NCBI GenBank assembly: GCA_028829895.1
Contig: CM054180.1
Span: 91,265,135 to 91,329,134, forward strand
DNA from: Sinotaia quadrata
Taxonomy: Eukaryota; Mollusca; Gastropoda; Architaenioglossa; Viviparidae
DNA length: 64,000 nt
Direction of reading: 5' to 3'
In this document: positions 29,646 through 42,200 of the stretch, piece by piece
How positions within the stretch are numbered: the first letter of the stretch is position 1
Layout of the letters: every line of letters starts with the position of its first letter
Made by a program: the position numbers and the translations under genes
The notes under the pieces: generated by a model
What the model was told of the DNA's origin: nothing
What the model saw: the letters and a program-made list of their open reading frames with translations, nothing else
The model's database searches: none

Positions 29646-30689
29646 AATAATTTATTAAATATTATAGCCTTGTAATTAAAGCATTTGAAATGCTCTAAAA
29701 TAATAATTAAATATTTAAAAAATAATTTCAGTTTTATTTTGGTTTGCAATGAACATTAAATTAATGAAAACACAATGAAATGTGTGTATTTATGTCTAAG
29801 ATAAATGTGTATACTGTAAAAAACTGGGGTATTTTTGCTTTAAAATGGATGGCTAATATATTAGTGGGTTGATTAATATCTGACTCAATAATAAAAGCAT
29901 AAGTGATTCACAAAACTAATTATTGCAGTGAACATTTAAGGAATAATAAATACAAAGATGACAACCAGAATAAACCCACCAACTTGAATTTGAGTAACCC
30001 TCTAAAAGTATAGCAGCTTGGCATAATTAAATATTGGTCTTAAAAGGAATTATTCATAAAGAAAGGATATTTTGAATGTAAAAAGACAAAATAAGCTGTC
30101 AATAAAAAGTATTTCAAACTTCACCTTAATCAATATATGTTGTTTGTTACTTGATACAGCTTTGCATTTTTAGATAATGGCAATCAAAATTTAGCATCTT
30201 TTCATTCTGCCTCAAAATACAAAAGCAAGAAAAAATTTATTTCATGAGAGAAAACTTTATTTAAAGCAATTAAAAATGTCAATTTATAATTTAGTTATTA
30301 GAACAAAACTTGTGTGTTTGTGTATATATATAAAATGAATCAGTTTATCTCAGACCATTCTTCAAATGAAATACATCTGCTGGTTAGAAAAGACTTTCCT
30401 CAAGTGATGTGGTAAATGAAATTAGAGATGATCATCTGACATCCAAATAAAGGTCTTGAATAATATATAATGTAAACTGCACAGAAGAAGATTAAAGAAA
30501 CTATTTCATGAACATACCTAGTAAAAGTTACTCCAGTGAACTGCATGAAAGAATACTAAAGGAAATTGTTATTTCATCATCATTAAGAAAAACTCTGGCA
30601 ACAACAAAACAAAAAAATAAATACAAAGTCACCAATACCTACCTAGCTGATGTGAAATAAATACAGGTAAACCAAATAAAATATGTTAT

Positions 30690-30851
30690 ATAAAAACAGC
30701 ATTATATGCAAACCAACTAAAATGCATTACACTAAAATAGAGTTATAGGCAAATCTAATGAAAAGTGTTGCACAAAAACAGCATTACAGGCAAACTAATT
30801 GAAATGTGTTGCACAAAAGCATCACTTTTGGCAAACCAACTGAAATGTGTT

Positions 30852-30853
<2 letters not shown>
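30690..30853 (+). repeat. Tandem repeat, about 50 bp x 4, degenerate
   Basis: Units contain ACAGCATTA, GGCAAACCAACTGAAATGTG and TTGCACAAAA. Confidence 0.75.

Positions 30854-30882
<29 letters not shown>
30854..30882. repeat. (CA)n microsatellite
   Basis: Uninterrupted AC dinucleotides. Confidence 0.95.
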
Positions 30883-30884
<2 letters not shown>

Positions 30885-31494
30885 AACAGCATTAATGTCT
30901 AAGGGTCACTGAATTCACAACTTAAAAAATATATATATTTTATTTATTGTATTTTTACAAATGCTTAAAAAGTGCTTTAGGCCAAAATGCACCCCTTTGC
31001 ACAGTATTAAAACTCCTGCTGGAAATAAAAATACACAATTAGATGCATGAAATTAAAGCAGTATGATTCATTTTCAGAAAGTGATTGCAGTAACTATTTT
31101 GCCAAAAATATGGAAATACTGTTTCAACACTCACAGTCTGTAGTAAGATATAACTTTCTGATTCAGAACTTACATAACACAATGAAACATTCTAGCTTAT
31201 ACTTTAATTATAATTCAATACATCAATTTCATATCTTTAAGCAAGACACGATCAAATAATAAATTTGGTAAAATTTACAATTTAACTTTAATATTAGAAA
31301 GACTATTGCCCTTTAAATTATTTGCATAACTGCAGACCTCATACATTTTAGTTACAATCATAAGTGTACCGCACATAAAGTAAGCATACCTCAAAGAATG
31401 GTGCGGATTATAAAGTGCATTTCATGAACTGTGCAGATTCAAATCATTAAAAAAAAACCCCAAAAAACTTGACATACTGCTCTACTGAGCTTTA

Positions 31495-32235
31495 TGCTCT
31501 TACTCTGTTACTCTTTTTGTTATGTGATTATTTATTACATGCTGTTACTATTTTTGTTATGTGATTATTTACTACACTCTGTAACTATTTTTTATGTGAT
31601 TATTTACTACCCTCTGTAACTATTTTTTATGTGATTATTTATTACACTGTAACTATTTTTTATGTGATTATTTACTACACTCTGTAACTATTTTTTATGT
31701 GATTATTTACTACACTCTGTTAACTCTTCTGTCTGATTATTTACTGGCTCCAGACTGCATTATGCAACTCTTGTGTGTCTGATTATTTACTGGCTCCAGA
31801 CTGCATTATGTGACTCTTGTGTGTCTGATTATTTACTGGCTCCAGACTGCATTATGCGACTTTTGTGTGTCTGATTATTCACTGTCTCCAGACTGCATTA
31901 TGCGACTCTTTTGTGTTGATTGATTAATTATTAGCTGTCTCTAGACTGTAGCCAGCACTCTGTAACTATTTTCTTTTGTCTGATTATTTATATCTCTAGA
32001 CTGTACTCTTTAACTTTTGTGTTGTCTAATTATTTACTGTATTTCAACTGTACTCAAACTTTTCTGTATTGTCTAATTATTTACTTTCTCTAGATTGCAC
32101 TCTGACCCTTCTATGATTGATTGTTTACTCTCTTTTTTGCACTCTACAACTTTTCTGTGTAATTATTCATTGTCTCTAGACTGCATTTTGTAACACTCTC
32201 GTGTTGATTGTTTATTCAATGTGTCTGTAAAAATA
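31495..32235 (+). repeat. Degenerate minisatellite, 37-47 bp unit
   Basis: About 17 units share GTGATTATTTACTACACTCT or GATTATTTACTGGCTCCAGA. The left units are 37 bp, the middle ones (31735-31910) 44-47 bp and nearly identical, and the right units are strongly decayed. Confidence 0.85.
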
Positions 32236-33479
32236 CTGTTGTCACTTTGACCCTTCTACAAATATAAAAGTTACTGTTAATGATTTGCTTGTAATAACAA
32301 AATGTAACCACTGAAAGGATTCTGACCAAAATATTTGTTTGCATAGTTTTTCTATAAACTAAATGTTACTGAACTGTTCACTATTTATTTTTTAAAATTA
32401 AACTACTGAAAGGATTCTGGCCAGAACATTTGTTTATACTGAGTTTTAAAAAGAAAATTAGGCATGTTTTGTAAAACAAATGTTTTATCAACACATTGCA
32501 CTTTGATATTTTTAGTTGTAAGCTTGCTATAAAAACATTTTATAAACATGTTGCATTTGGTACTGCTAGACATTTAGAGAAATGTATTTTGCACAGGGCA
32601 ACCTAAACTGCTATATGTAAAGAAATTTTTTAACACATTGCAACCTACATTGCTAGTTGTAAATAAGTGTTTAGGCACAGTTATGCCACAACCATTGCAG
32701 GACAAAATTACATATTAACATCTAAATAAAAGCTGTCATAATAAAATGTGCATATCAACAAAGTAGTTCTAGTTACTAGATGAGTTTAACATATTGAAAA
32801 AACCCAACCAAGTAATGAGATGCAGCAATCTGATAATAATCTAATATTTTCCTGAAAAAATTAAATGAAATATTTTCTACAAAATTTAAAAACTGAACTT
32901 ATTTATAATGACATTTAGGTTTTATCTGTTCTAGCAACGTCAACACACACACAAAAGTGAGAATAACATTAACAGAGGATGAACATTTTATAATCATAAT
33001 CACTTGCCATTAATTCCCTGAAAGTAACACTAAACATGAAAAATGGCTTACAGTTTATTTTTTTGTGGTGACTTAAGCATAGTTTAGAAACATGACTTCA
33101 AATCTCTAGTTATGTAAATGTATCTGAACATATTTCACAGCTTGCTTTAAAAATACTTAGTTGTGGAAAATGTTTACTTTCAGCAAAAAAGACCAAAACA
33201 AACTTACATAAAAGTACATAAAGGTAATTTCAATTAAAAGTTTCTTCCATCATACAAATAGATAAATATACCTTAGGCATTTTGAAACCTCTCCATAGAT
33301 ATACAAGTAAAATGATCCATAATAGCTTCCAAGCAAAATAACATAAAAATACTTACTGGAAAGCTAAATTAACTCACAAACACAGCTACACCACACTTCC
33401 ACCTTAAAACACCCCACCCAGTCCACATACACCCGACCCCAAAGGCAAAAGCGAACATAATCTCTATCAACAACAACGA

Positions 33480-33800
33480 ATGCAGTCCAACATAAAACAA
33501 GACAGCTGCAACTGGGTTGAAAGTACTGACAGAGTCTCAAACTCACTGAGAAATCGACTGCAGCTCTGCAACTGTCAAAAAAAAAAAAAAAAAAAAAGAA
33601 AAGAAGAGAGGACTCAAAACAGTCGCAACCACAAGCAGTCAAAGAAAAACAACCAAGCGCAACAACACAGAACATCACTACCCTCCTTTCAAGGAGGAAG
33701 GCCCCACAGGAACCCTACAAAAACTGAGAACATCAAGCAGATGAAAAGTTTTCACACAATTCCTATGGGGCAAAGAAGTCAACATAAAGAAGAAGCTAAA
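33480..33800 (+). pseudogene. Retroelement open-frame fragment
   Basis: A + strand frame of 131 residues contains NWVESTDRVSNSLRNRLQLC, a poly(A) run read as Lys, and TENIKQMKSFHTIPMGQRS. The last part recurs at 29475-29645. Charge-rich composition and repeat status suggest a retroelement ORF (gag-like or LINE ORF1), but the family is not established. Confidence 0.4.
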
Positions 33801-34360
33801 TTAATTCTCTTTAAGGGCACATATGGCATGAGAAATCAATATTTTTCTTATTTAAATTATTTTTTTCAATTTTGAGATTTTTATACCTTTGCATACTTTG
33901 ATATCTTCTTTTGCAGAAAATATATCTTTTCTTATTGAAAACAATGGGTTTTTATTTGTGCAAATAAAGTTGTTTTTCCAACCTAAAAGTGTTCAAAAAG
34001 TATTTTCTTTGCATAGTATCACCGATAATAGTCCACTTTGGATGGGGGTTAACCAAAGATAGCAGGCAAATCGGGCTGTTCTGCATCACCAGCAGCAAAG
34101 TTTGTTTTTTTATGGAAATAAGCAGGTAGGAGGTGATTGGTTGAACCTAATGCAAATTTGAATGATGTGTCGTCTGTAACGAGCTGGTAGCATTAGGAGC
34201 AGAATAAAGTGCTGGGTATTTATATTGTTCCTAGCACTATCATGCTGATTGCTGCTGCTTGGTTATTTGCATGATGCTCCCTTTATCATCTGACTACTTT
34301 CAGGCAGAAATTAACTTTGCTTCAGAGAAGAATATCAGGTGCATCATTGAGTAAGATAAT
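33800..34360. other. Flank of the Mutator-like pseudogene
   Basis: AT-rich flank that may belong to the element's left side. I could not find a terminal inverted repeat. Confidence 0.3.
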
Positions 34361-35890
34361 GTGAATACATTGTTTTCATCGGTTGCTTGCTCTGAATGTA
34401 AAAGTGTTGGAAGTTTGAGAATGTGTTTGGGAGAGAATATGGGTTATTCTGTTGGTATGCACGTGAGTTGTGATAAATGCACATTCAGAGATTGGGACAA
34501 TAACATTACTAGTGACAATAACATTACTAGTGTGGGGTTTGATGTAAATATGTAATGGTCTTGTGTTTTAATGTGTTGGGGATGGGGATGCAACAGTGAG
34601 AAAATTTTCTGCTATGCTCAACCTGCCTTCAATATATTCCAAATCTTACACTAGGCTTTCAAAGAAAGTTCCATTAGCAAACATTGCAGTTGCTGAAACT
34701 ATTCTGTCAGCATCAGCAGATGTGGGCAGAAACATATGCCGACATAAATGATGATGATAATGACAAGAATCCTGTTAGTGATATAGAGATTGTTGATGTG
34801 AAAGATGATGAAACTGTTGCTTCTGCTGATAAAAAAGACAAAACTTACCTACTTGATGTTATGGTTTCCTTTGATGGAACTTAGCACAAGCATGGATTTA
34901 CTTCTAATTATGGGGTGGGGGTAGTGATTGATGTTTTTACAGGTCTAGTTCTAGATTTTGAGGTGGTGTCAAAATATTGCTATGCAAGTGTTTTAAATAA
35001 GAAAAGACCCATGATTGATGCTGAGAGGGCTAAATGGGAAGAAAAACATGCTCAGCATTGTTTAATAAATCATGAAGAGTCTTCCAGAACAATGGAGATA
35101 GAAGCTGCAGTGAAAATGTGGAAGAGGTCAGAAAGTAGAAATATGCATTATACAAAGATGTGTGACAGTGAAAATGTGGAAGAGGTCAGAAAGTAGAAAT
35201 ATGCATTATACAAAGATGTGTGACAGTGAAACTGTTGCTCATAAAGCAGTGAATGATGAATGATGCTAAGTGTTATGATGTACCAGTAAAGAAATTAGAA
35301 TGTGTGAATAACTGTCATAAAAGAATGGGTACTGCCTTGAGAAAGAAAAAGAAGAATGCTCAGCTTGGTGGAAAAAGGCATGGCGCTTTGACAGAAAACA
35401 GTGTCAACAGCTGCAGAATTATTACCACAAAGCCATTAATGACAACCTTGGCAATACTCAAGCAATGCGTGATGCAATTTGGGCTTCCCTTCTCCACTGC
35501 ATGAGTACAGATCATTTTCAATGATTCTTGGTGTTTTTATGCCAGAAATGAGCAGTCTGTGCTACATGAATCTAAAGTTGGCTTATCACCTTTTATTGAA
35601 GTTGCCAATGTGCTTGTGCCAATATATAGAAAAATGTCTCATCCCAATCTTCTGCAGATAATGCAGCATGGCCAAACTCAAATGCAAATGAGTGTTTAAA
35701 CTCTTTGATTTGGTCTAGGTGTCCCAAGACAGTGCACATTAACATTCGTGTAGCAGCTGCCAGTGCAGTTTCTCATTTCAATCAAAGCTGTGCACATTTA
35801 TCCCAAGTGATGAAACACTTGGTTGTACTCCAAGCATACCACAAAACAGCAGAAGATGCAAGCAAACAGAATATTTAGCTAAACCAGAGA
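34361..35890 (+). pseudogene. Mutator-like transposase pseudogene
   Basis: Fragments in order on the + strand are SVACSECKSVGSL and HVSCDKCTFRDW (two Cys-x2-Cys pairs, zinc-ribbon-like), VMVSFDGT then HKHGFTSNYGVGVVIDVFTG (catalytic-core Asp region), CLINHEESSRTMEIEAAVKM, KKLECVNNCHKRMGTALRK, and NECLNSLIWSRCPKTVHI near the end. This matches the Mutator-like transposase domain found in many copies in invertebrate genomes. Nonsense (TAG in place of Trp after SFDGT), frameshifts and a 58-bp tandem duplication inactivate it. The family assignment is from memory of the motif pattern. Confidence 0.75.
35108..35223 (+). repeat. 58-bp tandem duplication inside the transposase pseudogene
   Basis: Units 35108-35165 and 35166-35223 are essentially identical (CAGTGAAAATGTGGAAGAGG at each start). 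58 is not a multiple of 3, so it shifts the frame. Confidence 0.92.
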
Positions 35891-36179
35891 CAAGCAACAT
35901 CACAGAGAAAAGAAAATGTCAAGGAAGCTGAAGACTTGTGCAGTGGAGAAGGCAGTACCTATCAGGATTATTAGGGGAACTAAATGATTGTTAGGAACTC
36001 ATTGTGCTATGGATAAGGCAATTTATATTAAAAAAATAATTAATATTAAATACAAATTTCATGTTTTATGTCTTTATTATATGCATTTTTCTCAAAATTG
36101 TTTTTCAGTCTGTGCCGCTTGCTTGTAGACCTGGATCTCCAAATCTAGTAAACCCACATAGTTGAAACTTGGCATATTT

Positions 36180-37465
36180 GTGACCTGTCACCACAAAAAG
36201 ATACTTAAGTCGGATTTTGGGGGTATTGAGATATATATATCAATAGAAAGAAAATTGAAAGGGCTTTCTGTTGATATAAAAATAAAGAGTGTAGGACAAA
36301 ATATGGAAAAGTTATGTTTGTTTGAAGTGCACTACTGTCCGGACGGCCATTTTGAGAAAATCGGCCTCAAAGATTGAACACATTTCTGAGAGGTTTTTCC
36401 TTAGCAACCATATATTAATCTGCTTCATTTGCAATCAGAGTTGAAGAAGACACAATAGCTAACACTGTAATAACTATAAACAACAAATATATTGTTACAT
36501 CATTTACAGACAGTCTTTTTAAGCCATAACGATTAGAATTTCTGTATGCGAGAATGATTATTGTGGCTCACAGAATATTCTAAAATTAAGGCATAATATT
36601 GAATTGATGATACCTCTTTCTAAATATGATACTAGCTCCACTAAATAAATCACAGATTAAAGCTGCATTACTTTCACATTCTTAAAAAAAATATCGTTTA
36701 AATAATCCAGTAATTATAGCACACCTTTCACTTCAATGTACAGTCAGTTATCGTCAGCTGTCGTCTGCTTCGTCTTTTTCGTTGTTCGATCACGCGATTC
36801 GCTGTCCGTGTCACTTTCAGAAGAAAATCCATCAGCTACATCCTCATTAGCAAAATAATCAGATATCAAATCTTTAATCTGAATGCTTTCTTTACATGAA
36901 TTCAACAAATTAGCGATTCGTTTCTCCATGTTTGCATTACGCATTACAGGACGAAACTGTCTCCCCTTGTGTGCGTTTCAACCAATCGCGACCGTCTTTT
37001 TATGAGAGCATGCTTGGTAACTTATAGTAAGCTTTGATAAACTGTCTGCGGATTGGCTGACGCTTTTCACTTTGTTTACGCCAAGCACAGCCTTATAAAA
37101 CATTCTGATTACACGTTATTAATAACCAGTGTCATCAGCATAAAAATAGGCTTTTTCCTGAGCATTCTGATATACAACATGATGAGGTTCAGCCAGGGAT
37201 ACTACCGTCTACGATCATCAGATTATAGCACTTTTGGGCCATATTTTTCCTTCGAAGTTAGACAGTAGGTCACAAAAAAATAATAATAAAGCTATTTCTA
37301 GTTCGAATTAAGGAAAAACACGCTAGTAATTTGTTGTTCGATGGTTTGGGAACACGCTAAAATGAAAATATCAATTTCACCCATGTAGACCCCCGCCTTC
37401 GTTTTTGCCGTTTTTCTCGGCTTAGCCTTGCGCGACTTAAGTATCTTTTTGTGGTGACAAGTCAC
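36180..37465. mobile_element. DNA transposon with 33-bp terminal inverted repeats, 1286 bp
   Basis: The ends 36180-36212 and 37433-37465 are inverted copies with 32 of 33 bases alike. Each begins with a palindrome (GTGACCTGTCAC on the left, one base different on the right). ATTT flanks both sides (36176-36179 and 37466-37469), a possible 4-bp target duplication. The interior is richer in CpG than its surroundings and has a short - strand open frame. It is non-autonomous and its superfamily is unknown. Confidence 0.85.
36744..36944 (-). CDS. Short open frame inside the 1286-bp transposon, 66 residues
   Basis: MRNANMEKRIANLLNSCKES, then KDLISDYFANEDVADGF and an acidic Ser run SSESDTDSESRD. Acidic N-termini of this sort begin several transposases (for example piggyBac-like ones), so it may be a surviving first exon of the autonomous relative. 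No catalytic motif is present, and coding status is unproven. Confidence 0.3.
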   Translation of the reverse strand: MRNANMEKRIANLLNSCKESIQIKDLISDYFANEDVADGFSSESDTDSESRDRTTKKTKQTTADDN

Positions 37466-38791
37466 ATTTGTTCCTTATGTACATGTGCACAAAATCAAGG
37501 ATGGATTTAAAAGCCTGTATGTATTTTTATTTTTACTTTTACATTATTATGCTCAATTAAGATTTTTGACAGGTATGTCATTGAAAAAAATTGTAACTTT
37601 TTTCCTATTTAAAATCTCTTTAAAAGCATCCTTCACTTTTTGAAACTTGCATCAAGGATAATAATTTTTTTCTGATATACCTTTGCAAGTGTTTGAATTA
37701 TGCATTTAAAAAAAACGTATTTTGGGTATTTTAAAAAATGTAAAAATTTTATTTAAAAAAAAAACAACTAAGCAAGATATTCCAAATCTCACAACAGATT
37801 ATTATTCTTATCTAAATCAAAGGTAATGAGTGTACCAAATTTGAAAGCTGTAGCATGAAAAATGTTGTTTGGTCTTTGTGTGCAGTAATGTGGCCTTCAT
37901 ACTCCAAGTGACATACTATGATGACAATGACAAACTGCTGACCAGGACTAGGTAATTTGAGATGCATTGCAGACCAGGACTATGTAATTTGTATTCAGTG
38001 CAAATCAGGGCTATGTAATTTGCAATTTTCTTAAGGGTGACATATCAAATTTCTTTCATATTTTTATATTACTGCTGTAGGTCCCAGTCATTCCTGTTAA
38101 CCTTTTGTCTGTCCCCAAAACATGGTAAGGTATAGATTTTCCTACATTTTAGTTTGCTGATGACCTTCCATATGCCATCTTTCTTTGACTTTATAAACAC
38201 ACCCACCCACCCCTTCTCTAATTTAGAACTGTATTTATTTAACTTCTGAAATTCTCAAGATGTATTCAGCTGGTAAACATTCAGAAAAAAACCAACTTGT
38301 TTTCCTTTAAATATTACTGTCAAGTTACAAGAGCTATAGTAAAGAAGTGGATGAATTTGATATATTTAACTCTTTGTGATTTATAATCTGTCATGGTTAA
38401 AATCATTTGCAATTAACATTAGGAGTTTTACACCATCTTCTCTCTCCCCCCCCAAAAAAAAAAAAAAAAAAAGAAGTATGAAATTAAATAGTTAAGCTAT
38501 TTATCTTAAAGAAATACTTTTATATCAAATTTAAATTTGATCAAAATGCATTTTGAGAACATGATACAACCAGAACAAATCTTAGCTTTCTCTCTGAAGC
38601 TTGAAGTAATACTGAAGAACTATCAGATCTTTGAGATATTAGTTATTAAATAGTAACTTCTTGCAGACAAAATTATCCACAAGAAACAATACTGGCCATT
38701 ATCCAGTTTTCTTCGTAAGGCCACATTCAGTGCCAAAAATAACACACTGAGAAAATCATATCAATTTCTAGGTGTCTAAACAAAACAACCA
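37466..38791. other. Intergenic region next to the 3' end of UBAC1
   Basis: It contains three decayed copies of a 38-bp unit with GACCAGGACTATGTAATTTG (37940-38025) and a poly(A) run near 38450. A TTTATT at 38234-38239 could be the UBAC1 poly(A) signal on the - strand, 553 bp after its stop. Confidence 0.45.
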
Positions 38792-39255
38792 TCATCTAGT
38801 ACCAGAAGAAAAGAAAGGTTTAGATGAAGACGTATTTGAAGGGTCAGATGCAGATGTTGACAAAGTAGTGGGCATCAAAAGTACTGTGGGAGATGCTGGC
38901 ACTGTCGTTGATGGAACAGTTGAGGGAGAAATTGAGAGTGTTGACACCGAAGTGGTTGTGGGATTTGAGGGAGAAACTGAGAGTGCTGATGCCAATGTGG
39001 TTGTGGGATTTGAGGGAGAAATTGAGAGTGTTGACACTGAAGTGGTTGTGAGAAGAGCAGAAGGTAATGATGTTGAGACAAATGTAGAAGTTGATGATAC
39101 AGATGCTACTTCATTTGAGGATGTAGATGAGGCAATGCCCTCTATATCCAGGCGCATCTGGTATATACGTGACACTTGCATAAGAATTGGACCAGTTTCA
39201 GGATCACTGAGCCACTGATTAGCAAACAAAGGATTCTCCAGCATTTGTAGAAAAG
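38792..39255 (-). CDS. UBAC1: UBAC1 last exon: STI1 end plus Ser/Thr-rich repeat tail
   Basis: The acceptor is tgatttcag. [20 protein letters not shown] and [13 protein letters not shown] align with the C-terminus of UBAC1. The frame then runs about 115 more residues through a low-complexity tail built of 15-residue units ([18 protein letters not shown] period 45 bp, 38921-39055), to a stop at 38792-38794. The opposite strand is also open here (148 residues, acidic Val/Glu repeats), a by-product of the repeat. The tail has no known domain; whether other molluscs share it is unknown to me. Confidence 0.9.
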
Positions 39256-42200
39256 CTGAAATCACAAACAGAACAAAAATGGAAAAAAAAATATACTAGA
39301 GAAAAGTAGGTAAAAACATCAGAAAACAGTTTGTAAAAACAATAAAAATATGAGGAATAGTGAGAAATGATGACAGTGATAAAGTTAACAACTCTCTACT
39401 GAACTGGAGGCATCATAGTGGCATAATGTTTTTCAGTGTTAACAATGCATTTTGAGTGGACAGTAGTTCTGACTGTATTTTAATAAAAAATTGTTTATTT
39501 TTATGGAAATAAAGTCATTTCAAATGTACATCTTATTTCATCTGTTTAACAGAAAAAGTATATGAAAAAAATCTCTCTTTTCAGTTAATATTCAGAGTAG
39601 TTTCAAATGCACAGACATGAATATGCTGCTTTATCCAACCACCCTTTTATGGTAGTTGTTCATCTATTAAAATGACCAGCAAGATGTTATACATGTAACT
39701 AAACAAAAGATTTGTTCAGCATTTTATTTGTTTTAATATTTTTTAATACAAAATTTAATATTTAAAATCTTAAAACCGTATTAAAACTGCTTGATTGGTA
39801 TAAAAGCACTCTATATGTATCAAAGATACATAAAGATGTTGAACCCCGCCATATCACTACACACACACACTAAAAAATCCAAAACATATTGTGTTATTCT
39901 GAAGGTTTGACCAGGTCTTAAATCACTGAAAGTATGCATAAAAAATTTTATTCTTAAATTAAAACAGTGCTCTGCACACATGTACATGATTTAAAGAAAT
40001 ATTAACATATTTATATAATTATAATGTAGGTTATGAATAAAAGATCATTTCATTTTTGTTTTATTTATTTCAAATAATGAATATGCACAATAACACACAT
40101 ACAATAAGCATCATGTGGTAACAAAATATATGTTTAAATTAATATTAATTTTTGAAAAGAGGTAATGTATTTAATCCCAGTAACTTCATATTGATAGAGA
40201 AAGTAATATACCAATAATATAAGTAATATCCAATACATAATTTTATAAATAGAAAATTCTTCTTGCAAAACTCTATAAAGTCAGCAGCTGGCCAGGTTCT
40301 TCCATTGGTTATCTCCATCGTTAAGCCCCATTTAAAAACAAACTTGGCATTCACATCATCACAGTCTACGCTATCACACCACTTCAAAATATTCTTATTT
40401 TTATACTGTTCCATCAATATTATTTTGCACTGTGAACTTCTAATGCCTCACTAATGACAAATCCATTATCATAACAAACAGCAACACCTTAGTTTGTAAA
40501 TCTTTCAGTCTCTTTGGTGGTTGGCTACTTGGAAAGTTATCTACATTAGTTGTTCTTGCCACTTCAGTTTCATCTAGGCTACTACCTGCATTTACAACAG
40601 CTCAGCATGTGCACAATCAGATACTGGAGTGCCTTCTAGCAAATATTTGCATAAATTATTTTATCAACAAGGGTGGTGATGTCTTTACCTTTTATTTTTA
40701 TATTCAGACTTTTAGCACCCAAATCAACCTTGTACCTATGATTACTATGGAGTACTACTAGTGCTAGCTTTATTTAAAGTCTGAAGCTCTTTGCAAAAAC
40801 TTTCATTCATAAACAAAGCAAGAATAATTTGACTATCTGGTTTTAAATGACAAGATTAAAGAACAGTGCACCGCTTGCATTTTTAGTGATTCTGTATTTT
40901 ATGTTTTTGCATTTTTTGAGAGATGGGCAAAACTGAACAAGCCACTCATTCAGACAGCAATCTTTCAAACTTAATTTCTTGGCAAAACTTTGAAGTAGTC
41001 AAATCAGATTATAATTATCAGAAACTTCATAAACAGCTGTTAATGAATAACATACCTCAACAGCATCTCCTGACTAATACCATACTTTTCACAAAAAGCC
41101 CATCACTAAGTTGTAATGTTTTGGAAAGAACAGTTTCCCAGTTGTTACAAGGGGTGTTCTTAAGTTCAGTAATAACCCTGAAGATAAGTTAGTGACTGCT
41201 CATCAGCTAAAAAAATATATTCCACAAATGTTCAACCCTTAAAATTTTCTTTATGCGAACAAATATGCTGTAAGTAGGATAACTATTAGCTGCATACTTT
41301 TAATAACTTGCTTTTTGAGTGAAAGGACCAAACAATATTTAACTATCACTCTTTAAAATAAAATAAAGTAAAACATGAAGAAATATTTAGTTAGTTATAA
41401 GATTAAGAACAAATGTACAGCCGACTGCTGTCTTTAAAAAATGAAACAACAATCTTAAGTTAGCTATTTCTCCATTTATGTAGAAGTGTAAAGAAATTAC
41501 AAGTCAGGGGAAGGGGGGGACCCCAAAATAAAAAATAAAAAAGAGATTTTTTTACACCGTAAAACGATGTTCAAATAAGAAATAAAATGGGAAAGAATTC
41601 TTTTTAAATATAAGCAAAAACAAAATAATAAACTAAATATTAAGTTTGTGTTACAGTAAACAGAACGCTTGAAAGAACTGAAATATTTCAGAGTGATGTT
41701 TTTCTACAATTTTAGCATCTAGAGTTATCTTTTCTTCTGAAATTAACAATGATTTAAAACTATTTTTTCTACATAATAATAATTGTCAACCATACCTAAA
41801 ATTAAATGAGCAAATAAAACAATATTCATAAATATGATCTGTGTCTTTAAAACGAAATATTTCAACAAAATAGTATATTTTCAAATCTTTGTGAAAGAGT
41901 CACTCCGAGATCGGCCTATATTTGAACGAGTTAATTCGGAAACTGTCAATAATTCTACTTAAAAAATAATAATATGCTTACAAAAAAATTCAAGAAAATG
42001 AAAATAAACATTAATAAACACTCACAAATAGATATGACCGATAAATGGTTTCAACTGATCGTATAGGGCAGAATAACCAGCGTTAGCGTCGGTACACTGT
42101 GTCTCAGAAAACCATGACTGTGGCGTGAATTGAGAAAGATGCTATGGGGTTTTGAATTTAGCAAGAACTGCATGGACTGATAATCCCGAATTGTGTCATG

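Larger units (their letters stand above)
29650..33360. other. Intergenic AT-rich region with tandem repeats
   Basis: Besides the tandem repeats at 30690-30853 and 31495-32235 and a (CA)n tract at 30854, I see no gene. Two diverged copies of ACTGAAAGGATTCTGACC-like text lie near 32311 and 32405. Confidence 0.6.
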
